Positions 1 through 7,390 of a DNA stretch of 32,040 bases are shown here, piece after piece; the first letter of the stretch is position 1; every line of letters begins with the position of its first letter. Origin of the DNA: Candidatus Peribacteria bacterium (lineage in GTDB: Bacteria > Patescibacteriota > Gracilibacteria > Peribacterales > Peribacteraceae); contig CALRCM010000010.1 in the NCBI GenBank assembly GCA_943354555.1, positions 1 through 32,040 of the forward strand. Reading direction: 5' to 3'. The notes beneath the pieces are model-generated. The model was not told the origin of the DNA. It searched no databases and was given only the letters and a program-made list of their open reading frames with translations. The position numbers and the translations under genes were made by a program.

Positions 1-1104
1 GGGGGATACATTCAGGAAAAAGATGAGGAGTACTTCCAGAAGCATCTCAAGCATTCAATGATCACGTTCGATGGTGCTTTGTATACACAGAAGGACGCAC
101 AGGCATGTATTCAGCTTTTTCGCGGTCTCAATTACGGCGAGTGGTTTCCTGTAGTCGAAGGAGTGCGGGCTCAGTTTCTCGATGCTGGTCATATCGTCGG
201 GTCTTCCATGATCGTCATCGAAGCGACGGAGAACGGCCATACGCATCGTATCGGATTCTCCGGCGATCTCGGACGCAAGCATCTCCCGATCATCCGTGAT
301 CCTGAGGCTATGCCTCCGGTAGAGACGCTGATCTGCGAGAGTACCTACGGTAACCGCACGCACGACGACATAGCAACTGCGCGTGAGAAACTGCGAGACA
401 TCATTGTGAAGACTGCGCGCCGAGGAGGCAAAGTCCTCATCCCAGCGTTTTCTCTCGAACGCACGCAGGAGATTATCTACGATCTCCATCTCCTTTGGGA
501 CAGCAAACAGATTCCAGCTCTTCCTATCATCATTGACTCGCCACTGGCGCAGCGCGTGACGGACGTCTTTATGAAGCACCCGGAGTGCTACGACAAACAT
601 ATCTATGATGATTTTCTCAGTCGCGCGCATAATCCCTTCCAGTTTTCTCTCGTTCGCTATACAGGCACCACGGATGAGAGCAAGGCGCTCAATGGCACCC
701 CTGGGCCGATGATCATCATGGCGGGATCGGGTATGTGCGAAGCAGGTCGCATCCGTCACCACCTGAAAAATGAATTACCCGATGCAAGAAACTCTGTAGT
801 GGCTGTCGGATACATGGCGGAAAATACCTTAGGTCGTCGGGTAATCGATCCGACACTTTCTGAAGTGAAGATTTTTGACGAACTCGTCGCCAAGAAAGCC
901 GAAGTGATCTACATCCACGCGTACTCCGGACACGCGGATATGGCAGATCTCGACACATTTGTTTTGCCTATTCAAGGACTCAAGCGTGCGATTTTTGTAC
1001 ACGGAGAACCTATTCAGATGGAGCCGTTTGCCCGTCGACTGCAGGCGATACACCCTGAGCTTATTGTCCATATGCCGGAGAGGGAGGAGGAGATAGAGAT
1101 ATAA
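1..1104 (+). CDS. MBL-fold beta-CASP RNA nuclease (5' truncated)
   Basis: The reading frame is open from base 1 (GGYIQEKDEEYFQKH...), so the ATG at 58 is internal and the N-terminal metal-binding HxHxDH part lies outside the window. Visible motifs are those of the metallo-beta-lactamase/beta-CASP family (CPSF73/YSH1-like, COG1236): DAGHIVGSS (metal-ligand His), SGDLG, the beta-CASP motif A acidic residue in CESTYGNR, the motif B histidine in YSGHAD and the motif C histidine in FVHGE. MAGSGMCEAGRIRHHL is also typical. Members are zinc-dependent RNA endo/exonucleases involved in RNA maturation and decay. The C-terminus ends soon after motif C, with no added RNase J C-terminal domain, so it resembles the CPSF-like group more than classical RNase J. 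The next gene starts 42 nt downstream and belongs to a different functional group. Confidence 0.9.
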   Translation, partial: GGYIQEKDEEYFQKHLKHSMITFDGALYTQKDAQACIQLFRGLNYGEWFPVVEGVRAQFLDAGHIVGSSMIVIEATENGHTHRIGFSGDLGRKHLPIIRDPEAMPPVETLICESTYGNRTHDDIATAREKLRDIIVKTARRGGKVLIPAFSLERTQEIIYDLHLLWDSKQIPALPIIIDSPLAQRVTDVFMKHPECYDKHIYDDFLSRAHNPFQFSLVRYTGTTDESKALNGTPGPMIIMAGSGMCEAGRIRHHLKNELPDARNSVVAVGYMAENTLGRRVIDPTLSEVKIFDELVAKKAEVIYIHAYSGHADMADLDTFVLPIQGLKRAIFVHGEPIQMEPFARRLQAIHPELIVHMPEREEEIEI

Positions 1105-1132
1105 ATTGAGAATTGCAGTTGGGATTACGAGC

Positions 1133-1138
1133 TATATG
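1133..1138 (+). promoter_or_regulatory. putative -10 element, ABC permease
   Basis: TATATG lies 8 nt before the ATG at 1147. No convincing -35 is seen at 16-18 nt. If used, transcription would start at or within a base or two of the start codon, matching the short-leader pattern of other genes here. Confidence 0.3.
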
Positions 1139-1146
1139 CTGGTTCT

Positions 1147-1989
1147 ATGGTCTCTTCGCGCTACACATTTTCCCAGATGGTCCGCATTGTGTTGGCTGTA
1201 GGGTGGTCGGATTTTGTCTTGAAATACAGAGGCTCTGTGCTTGGATACCTGTGGTCACTGCTCGCTCCGCTCGCCAAGTTTCTCGTTATCTATTACGTCT
1301 TCAAGCCGCTTGTCGGCGGCGCCATCCCGCAGTATTCACTCTACCTGTTTCTGGGAATCATCATGTGGGAACACTTCACGGTGACGACGACGCACTGCAT
1401 GTCAGCTCTGCAGGAGAAACAGGCGTTCTTTCTAAAAATTCCCTTTCCACGTCTTGTGATCATGTTCATCGTCGGATGGACAAATATGATCATATTTCTC
1501 ACACACTTTTTCATCTTCATAGTTTTTCTTCTTTTCACAGGTGATATCTACATTATGCCCTGGCTCTACGTACCGGTTATTCTTTTGCATATGACGCTGC
1601 TTGCACTTGGGGTGGGGATGCTCCTTGCATCGTACTGCCTGAAGTATCGGGATCTTCTTCATTTGTGGGGCATCCTGTCGCAGGTGCTGTTCTGGCTGAC
1701 TCCTATTACGTACGCATACAAGCTTGATACACCAATTTCTCAGCAGTGGAGGAGCATGCTCAGCATGATGTATCATCCATCACTCCATACGGCGTTTGAT
1801 CTCTTTGTCCAGTTCCAGCCTTTGAGTCTACTCATTTATGACATGCGACGAGTGACGCTCTATGCCGCTGATCTTGCCTTTCCTTCCGTGGCACACATTG
1901 GCGGAGTCACATTGCTTCTGACTGCGTTCTGTACCGTTGCCGCAGTGATTTTTCAGCGTCGCAGCCGGTATTTCATCGAAGAGTATTAA
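1147..1989 (+). CDS. ABC-2 type polysaccharide export permease
   Basis: A 280-aa membrane protein of the ABC-2 transporter permease family (Wzm/KpsM/TagG type), which moves lipid-linked or phosphorylated polysaccharide across the cytoplasmic membrane. The N-terminal motif (WSDFVLKYRGSVLGYLWSLLAPL) is the amphipathic 'RYRGS-LG-LW' entry helix of this family. It is followed by about six hydrophobic segments, including YVFKPL, FFIFIVFLLF, VILLHMTLLALGVGMLL and GVTLLLTAFCTVAAVIF. The C-terminus RRSRYFIEEY is cytosolic and typical. The ATPase gene follows after 8 nt, so the pair forms one exporter. No Shine-Dalgarno sequence precedes the start. The neighbouring glycosyltransferases suggest an O-antigen- or capsule-like substrate; the exact glycan cannot be read from sequence. 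Confidence 0.88.
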   Translation: MVSSRYTFSQMVRIVLAVGWSDFVLKYRGSVLGYLWSLLAPLAKFLVIYYVFKPLVGGAIPQYSLYLFLGIIMWEHFTVTTTHCMSALQEKQAFFLKIPFPRLVIMFIVGWTNMIIFLTHFFIFIVFLLFTGDIYIMPWLYVPVILLHMTLLALGVGMLLASYCLKYRDLLHLWGILSQVLFWLTPITYAYKLDTPISQQWRSMLSMMYHPSLHTAFDLFVQFQPLSLLIYDMRRVTLYAADLAFPSVAHIGGVTLLLTAFCTVAAVIFQRRSRYFIEEY

Positions 1990-1997
1990 CGTACACT

Positions 1998-2729
1998 TTG
2001 GTTGTGGCACCGATTACACTCTCCTGCCGGCATCTCATAAAGACCTTTCAGCATATGCGGATTCCTGTTCGGCATCTGCAGGAGCGTATCCTGCTCCCTC
2101 ATCGCAAAAAGGATATGTGGACAACGAAAGCCGTTCACGATGTTTCTTTGGAGCTTTCAGAGGGAGAGTGGGTGGGGATCTACGGCCCGAATGGATGCGG
2201 AAAGACGACACTCCTGCGTATGCTTGCCGGATTGCTTACGCCGGATTCGGGATCAGTACATTGTGATACAGACGCCTCCTGTTTTTTTGAGCTCAGTATT
2301 GGTTTCCATGAGGAGCGAACGGCAGCGGAGAATGTCCGGATGCATGCGATGCTGCAGGGGCTGAATCGCAGGGAAACGGAGGCGGTGCTCCAGAGTGTCT
2401 ATAATTTTGCTGGCATAGAGGATCATTGGGATCTTCCTATGAAGTGCTACTCCACAGGTATGCGCTTTCGTGTCGGGTTTGCCGTCGCAACGGCGGCGCC
2501 TTCGCCGCTGCTTCTTCTGGATGAAATTCTTGCGGTTGGCGATGCTCATTTTCAGGAACGATGCAAAGAGCGACTGGCCCACCTGAAACGCAGCGGCCAC
2601 TCCGCGCTCGTTGTGAGCCACGGAATAGGGGATCTGGAAAGGATGTGTGACCGCATTCTTTTTATGGAAAAAGGTCAGATCGTAGAGGAGAAAAGAGCGT
2701 CACCGTCTCTATCTGGAGTCAAAGAGTAG
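1998..2729 (+). CDS. ABC polysaccharide exporter ATPase (Wzt/TagH-like)
   Basis: A 243-aa ATP-binding subunit that pairs with the preceding permease. Walker A is GPNGCGKTT (about residues 63-71), the signature is the degenerate YSTGMRFRVGFAV (151 onward) typical of polysaccharide exporters instead of LSGGQ, Walker B is LLLLDE (171-176), and the H-loop histidine is in VVSHG (about 208). The N-terminal stretch before Walker A (ITLSCRHLIKTFQHM...RKKDMWTTKAVHDVSLEL) is as in Wzt/KpsT/TagH. There is no C-terminal carbohydrate-binding domain, so it is a short-form ATPase. The track start is TTG at 1998; a GTG at 2004 is an equally possible start. The gene converges with the minus-strand operon 14 nt beyond its stop. 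Confidence 0.9.
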   Translation: MVVAPITLSCRHLIKTFQHMRIPVRHLQERILLPHRKKDMWTTKAVHDVSLELSEGEWVGIYGPNGCGKTTLLRMLAGLLTPDSGSVHCDTDASCFFELSIGFHEERTAAENVRMHAMLQGLNRRETEAVLQSVYNFAGIEDHWDLPMKCYSTGMRFRVGFAVATAAPSPLLLLDEILAVGDAHFQERCKERLAHLKRSGHSALVVSHGIGDLERMCDRILFMEKGQIVEEKRASPSLSGVKE

Positions 2730-2743
2730 GCACCTGTGGAAGG

Positions 2744-3436
2744 CTATTGTTTTTGCAGGATGCAGAGAATTTCATTCCCATCCTGAAGGGTCCATAGTTT
2801 TTCCAAAGGTACAATGCTGCATGCATAATCCAAGAACTCCAGAAATTCCCTCTCAGTCCAGACATGGAAGTGGATGCTATAGGACATCTTCATAAGCTCC
2901 ATAGACTTTTTTTTACATACATGCTCATCGGTGATCTGACACACATATTTTGTCCATTCATCGTAGTGCGCTTCTCTTGAGCGCTCGGCTCCGAACGCGT
3001 GATCATCGATGATATGTTGGAGAGAGGTAACCGGGCGCGCATGGTCAAATGTAAAGCGTTTATCTGGAACGGCCATGTACAGCATTCCTCCGGATTGCAA
3101 AACGCGTGCAAACGCTTGAAGTGTAGTAATAGGATCTTCACAATGCTCCAAAAAATGGTTGGCGATAACAAAACTTTGTGAGGAGTCCGCGAACGTGAGA
3201 AGAGTTTCTCCATCGTCGACAATATCGACATAGAATGGCGAATTTTGGAGGTCGGGATAGTGTTTGCGCAGTTCCTGCATCGGCAGTCGGTCGACATAGA
3301 CTGCATGTGCATATGGTGGAAGTGGAAGAGGGCCGTGGAGTGCGCCGATCTCCAGCCCCTTACCGCGCAAGCACGCGGCTGCAAGTGGAGGGCGAAACCG
3401 CGACGGGTGCTTTGTTTCCGGAGTGAGAGTGTTCAT
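2744..3436 (-). CDS. class I SAM-dependent methyltransferase
   Basis: About 230 aa. The SAM-binding motif I is GLEIGALHG (residues 27-35 from the ATG at 3436), followed by an acidic end of beta2 (YVDRL) and a type-11-like region FVIANHFLEHCEDP...ARVLQSGGMLYMAVPDK. This is a Rossmann-fold methyltransferase of the kind found in glycan loci; the acceptor is unknown. The longest ORF begins at 3490, but the extra 18 residues are not family-like, so the Met at 3436 is preferred. Even so the start lies inside the 3' end of asnB (77-nt overlap), which suggests translational coupling as the last gene of the minus operon. C-terminal FHVWTEREFLEFLDYA is typical of the 'GT-associated methyltransferase' group. 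Confidence 0.82.
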   Translation of the reverse strand: MNTLTPETKHPSRFRPPLAAACLRGKGLEIGALHGPLPLPPYAHAVYVDRLPMQELRKHYPDLQNSPFYVDIVDDGETLLTFADSSQSFVIANHFLEHCEDPITTLQAFARVLQSGGMLYMAVPDKRFTFDHARPVTSLQHIIDDHAFGAERSREAHYDEWTKYVCQITDEHVCKKKSMELMKMSYSIHFHVWTEREFLEFLDYACSIVPLEKLWTLQDGNEILCILQKQ

Positions 3437-5153
3437 GGAACCACAGGCGGTAGGCAAGAATAGCGTACAACAGTCGTGCGCAATCAGCACCTTTCATATG
3501 CTCTTGCAGCAGCGCTATGCAAGCATTCGGCCTACATCCATCATCCTGTTGTAATCGAAAAACATCCTCCGCAAATGATCGCCAGTGACCACGGAGCCAT
3601 GTACCTATGGGCACTGCGAATGCCTGCTTTGGACGACGATAGATCTCTGGAGGAAGAAGATCACAAAACGCTTCGCGCAAAACCACTTTGCTTACAGTTC
3701 CCGTGCGTTTGTAATGCGAAGGAAGACCGAGAGCGTACTCGGCAAGTGGAACGGAGAGAAATGGACATCGGGCCTCTATGGATGAGGCCATAGTCATTTT
3801 GTCTGTTTTCATAAGAAGATCATCGGGGAGCCATGTACGTATGTCCTCTTCTTGCGCCATGAGCAATGCGTCGTTTCGTCGGAAGTTTGGCATCCGGAAG
3901 CGATGGTACTTTTTGGGCGCAGAAAGAAGGAATTGCCTTTGCGCTACGCTCGACACCAGTGGGAAGCCACTGTCTGTGACCTCTTTTTCTCTCCAAAGAT
4001 TTTGTAGAAAATTTTGCGTTTGACCCGCGTGCGCATAGTACGCATAGCCACCAAAAATTTCATCTGCGCCATCTCCCGTAAGGAGTACGCGTACGGTTGT
4101 TTTGGCATCATGGGCAAGGAGATAGAGTGGCAGAAGTGCTTGATCGCCGCATGGCTCATCCATGGAAGCGATCACCTTGGGCAGCGTACGCAGTCCCTCT
4201 TCCGGTGTAAGAGTATGAGGATGCAATACGGCACCCACATGTTGCGCAAGAGTGCGGGCTGCAGAGGATTCATCGAATGCTTCCTCAGAAAATCCCATGT
4301 TGAATACCGGAATACCGGGTATTTCTTTTGCAGCGATTGCCGTGATGATGCTTGAGTCCAGACCTCCACTGAGCACTGTTCCCACGGGCACATCGGCCCG
4401 AAGCCGGTCCATAACACTTTTTGTAACAAGCGCACGCACTGTTGTAGCAGCATCTGGGAGACTGTCTTGCGTTTTTACCGGATGGATCTTGGCAAAGCAC
4501 CGTGAATGCCATACTCCTGTATTCCCATCTATAGTGATCACATGTCCTGGCTGGAGTTTATGGACACTCTGAAGAATGGTTGAAGGACCGGGGACATAAT
4601 GCAGGCGGAAATAATCATGAAGACTGGCAGCATCGATCTGCATGGGGATGACTCTGGCAGACAGCATCGCCTGCATTTCCGATGCGAATGCAAAATATTT
4701 CTGGCCGGCTATGTAGTAAAGGGGCTTTTCTCCAAAGACATCACGCGCGATGAATGCGCGGCGCTTGTGTATATCGAGCAAGGCGAAGGAAAACATTCCA
4801 TCGAGGCGCTGTAGCAATCCGTCGATACCCCATTGTTCATAGCCATGAACAAGAACTTCCGTGTCACAGCGACTAAAAAATGTATGACCACAAGATTGCA
4901 GCGTATGACGCAGATCGGTGTCGTTATATATTTCTCCATTAAGTACGGCGATTACGGAGCCATCTTCATTCTTTATCGGCTGATCACCACGTTCATGGTC
5001 GACGATTCGGAGCCGTCGTACAGCGAGACTTGCCCATGCATTATGAAAGCAGCCTTCACTATCCGGCCCTCTATGCACCATGCACTGCTGCATAGATCTG
5101 GCGAGGTCTTGCGCGTGAGGGTGAAAGCCGATAATGCCAGCTATACCGCACAT
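3360..5153 (-). CDS. asnB: asparagine synthase (glutamine-hydrolysing)
   Basis: A 597-aa two-domain enzyme. The N-terminal class II glutaminase domain begins MCGIAGIIG, with Cys2 as nucleophile after Met removal. It carries LRIVD, NGEIYN (about 72-77) and CDTEVLVHGYE for glutamine binding. The C-terminal synthetase domain has the PP-loop SGGLDSS (262-268) and the family motifs LLTGDGADEIFGGY and DKMTMASSIEARCPFL. The reaction is Asp + Gln + ATP to Asn + Glu + AMP + PPi. AsnB homologues are common in surface-polysaccharide clusters, where some amidate sugar acids or act in glycopeptide modification, so the true acceptor may not be aspartate (inference). The start overlaps the upstream glycosyltransferase stop by 13 nt. 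The last 30 or so residues (SHSGNKAPVAVSPSTCSRVLAR) overlap the next gene and look non-family. Confidence 0.93.
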   Translation of the reverse strand: MCGIAGIIGFHPHAQDLARSMQQCMVHRGPDSEGCFHNAWASLAVRRLRIVDHERGDQPIKNEDGSVIAVLNGEIYNDTDLRHTLQSCGHTFFSRCDTEVLVHGYEQWGIDGLLQRLDGMFSFALLDIHKRRAFIARDVFGEKPLYYIAGQKYFAFASEMQAMLSARVIPMQIDAASLHDYFRLHYVPGPSTILQSVHKLQPGHVITIDGNTGVWHSRCFAKIHPVKTQDSLPDAATTVRALVTKSVMDRLRADVPVGTVLSGGLDSSIITAIAAKEIPGIPVFNMGFSEEAFDESSAARTLAQHVGAVLHPHTLTPEEGLRTLPKVIASMDEPCGDQALLPLYLLAHDAKTTVRVLLTGDGADEIFGGYAYYAHAGQTQNFLQNLWREKEVTDSGFPLVSSVAQRQFLLSAPKKYHRFRMPNFRRNDALLMAQEEDIRTWLPDDLLMKTDKMTMASSIEARCPFLSVPLAEYALGLPSHYKRTGTVSKVVLREAFCDLLPPEIYRRPKQAFAVPIGTWLRGHWRSFAEDVFRLQQDDGCRPNACIALLQEHMKGADCARLLYAILAYRLWFHEHSHSGNKAPVAVSPSTCSRVLAR

Positions 5154-7390
5154 ACGGTGGCAGAATTTTTCTGCAGTGAGGAAGCCAATATTTGTAGAAG
5201 GAGATGGGAAAGTTCTTTGCCCCGTATTTCGGTTGTATAGCGCTGCAGCATATCTTTTTTGGCATTCTCCCCCATAGTCTTTCGTAGGCTTGCATTGCGC
5301 AGTAGAAGCTCAAGTGATGCATACCACTCCTGAGGAGTTTTACAGAGAAATCCATTATCCCCTGATGTGATTGCTTCTGTGTACCCATCTGTAGCGGATG
5401 CAATGGTTGGAATGCCTACCATAGCTGCTTCCAGATATTTTAATTCACTCTTTGCTTCCGCAAAAGGATTCCCGTATTCCAGTGGAGCGAGATTGATGGA
5501 TGTCTTTGCCAGTATGGATGGCACTTGTTGCCAGGGGACAAAAGATATGCGTTCGATCTGCGCATCTACACTCAGAAGTAGTGATGGTACTTGCAGAAAT
5601 CCACAAACACGCAACCTCACAAAAGGATAGTTCTCAAGAATTTTTTTAAGACTACTTGCGCAGGCAAGAAAATCGACATCATGTGACGGCGTTCCGCTGA
5701 AATAGCCGATGGTGATGATATTCGGGTTTTCATTTTCTCGTTCGTATATTGCTTGCTCTGCATACTGACGCATCTCGATGCTGGTAGCATTTTTGCAGAT
5801 GAATGTCGGCATCTGCGGAAAACGATTCTGTATGCATCGTTGGAGCGCATGTGTGGTGACCATTGCGGCATTGCACAGGGCAAGGACCTTGCCGTAGTCA
5901 TGCAGAGATTCCTTCAGCCCCATTTCCCTGTTGTTTTGCATGGCAATTTTTCCATGAAGGTGCGCATCATCTTTTTCCTCAAAAAGGAGGTCATCGATAT
6001 CGAAAATAACAATCTTTCCTTTCGCTTGTACTGTACGGATAAACGAAGCTACTTTCTGGGAATAGGAGACGCGATGGAGAATAAACATGGAAAAACTATC
6101 GTCAGCATAACGCTCTTCCAAAGCTTCTACAGGCAGGGTTTTCGTATGCCACCCTTGCAAGCGCAGTGCTTCTGCCTGATGACAGACGCGATAGCGAAAT
6201 GTATCTCCTGATGCCTCGCTTAAAAAAAGCACAGAAGGATTGCGTACTGGTTTTTTTTGAGGTGGGAGAACAGATGGCGACGGAGCGAGGAGATCTGCAA
6301 AAGCGTTCGTCATTTTCTCCTCGGTAAATTGCTCCTGCACGCGTTTATATGCATTGCTTGCGAGGTTTTGTGCCAAGGCGGGGATTTCCAACATTGAAAG
6401 AATGTTTTGTGCAAGCATAGTTGTATTTCCGGGGAGCGTGAGCAGGCCATGACGCATGTGCTGTATTTGCTCGGGGATTCCATAGATGTTTGTGGCAACT
6501 ATGGGGACTTCAAATGCCATAGCTTCGAGAATGACACGGGGAAAGGATTCAATGAACGAATTGCAGACTAATACATCCGAAAGTCTGAAAAAATCAAAAA
6601 CATCCGCCGTTTCATCGAAGAGGAAAAAGGCTTCTCTTACACCACTCCATTCCGCCTTCTGAAGCACATTGTTGATGTATCGCTGCGCAGCTTCATTGGG
6701 GATTTTTCCGACGAGGACAAATGTTGTTTTCCGATCAGATCGTTTTCCTTGAACTTGTAGCGCGCTTTCTACAAATTCCGCTTGTCCCTTTCGAGGCGTG
6801 ATCGTTCCGATGCAGGAAATAATTTTCCCATCAGGAGGGAGTCGGTACTTTTGGCGTAGAGCCATTTTCGTATGACTGGCTTTGTACGTATCGATTAGAT
6901 CTGTATCTACTCCATTGTGGATGACACAAAACTGTCCTTTGTCGAATGCTGCATAGCGTTCTTTGGTTGCGCGTGCGACAAAGACGACATGATGTGCAAG
7001 ATCAAAATGTTTTTGGGAGATGCCAGGGTACTTGCGAAAGTACGATTCTTTTTCAGATTCTCTGATGACCCATATGACCCGTGCACGAGGCATCTGCTTG
7101 CGGATATACGGGACAAGATGGAATCCTGTAATGGTATTAATGATGGTAGCATCAACATGTGTCTCATCAAGATGTGCATGCAGCACATTTGCTCTTTCCG
7201 GTTGATCAAAACAACAGGGATCGACAACAAACTTAATATGCAGAGCTTCGTATTTTTCCCGTATGGGTCCATCTATTGCGGAAAATACAATGCAGGTATG
7301 CCCGCGACTGCGCAAATTTTTTGCCAGCGCGAAGAGAGAGAGCGTGGCGCCCTCCAGTGCAGCATTGTGTGTGAAGAGAGCTATGGTCAT
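5141..7390 (-). CDS. tandem GT4-like (GT-B) glycosyltransferase
   Basis: A 749-aa protein with two glycosyltransferase units in series. Unit 1 (about 1-370) starts MTIALFTHNAALEGATLSLFALAKNL and carries the GT4 donor-site pattern NSFIESFPRVILEAMAFEVPIVAT (E-x7-E). GTITPRKGQAEFVES is the typical start of the C-terminal GT-B half. Unit 2 (about 385-735) starts PSVLFLSEASGDTFRYRV and has ELKYLEAAMVGIPTIASATDGYTEAI near its end. Both are predicted retaining GT-B enzymes that would add sugars to a lipid-linked glycan at the cytoplasmic face. The gene start overlaps the stop of the upstream GT2 fusion as ATGA, so the two are likely translationally coupled. Donor and acceptor sugars cannot be assigned. 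Confidence 0.88.
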   Translation of the reverse strand: MTIALFTHNAALEGATLSLFALAKNLRSRGHTCIVFSAIDGPIREKYEALHIKFVVDPCCFDQPERANVLHAHLDETHVDATIINTITGFHLVPYIRKQMPRARVIWVIRESEKESYFRKYPGISQKHFDLAHHVVFVARATKERYAAFDKGQFCVIHNGVDTDLIDTYKASHTKMALRQKYRLPPDGKIISCIGTITPRKGQAEFVESALQVQGKRSDRKTTFVLVGKIPNEAAQRYINNVLQKAEWSGVREAFFLFDETADVFDFFRLSDVLVCNSFIESFPRVILEAMAFEVPIVATNIYGIPEQIQHMRHGLLTLPGNTTMLAQNILSMLEIPALAQNLASNAYKRVQEQFTEEKMTNAFADLLAPSPSVLPPQKKPVRNPSVLFLSEASGDTFRYRVCHQAEALRLQGWHTKTLPVEALEERYADDSFSMFILHRVSYSQKVASFIRTVQAKGKIVIFDIDDLLFEEKDDAHLHGKIAMQNNREMGLKESLHDYGKVLALCNAAMVTTHALQRCIQNRFPQMPTFICKNATSIEMRQYAEQAIYERENENPNIITIGYFSGTPSHDVDFLACASSLKKILENYPFVRLRVCGFLQVPSLLLSVDAQIERISFVPWQQVPSILAKTSINLAPLEYGNPFAEAKSELKYLEAAMVGIPTIASATDGYTEAITSGDNGFLCKTPQEWYASLELLLRNASLRKTMGENAKKDMLQRYTTEIRGKELSHLLLQILASSLQKNSATVCAV

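Noticed and set aside
55-762. 235-aa minus-strand ORF
   Set aside because: Antisense shadow of the beta-CASP nuclease gene, with no recognisable motif.
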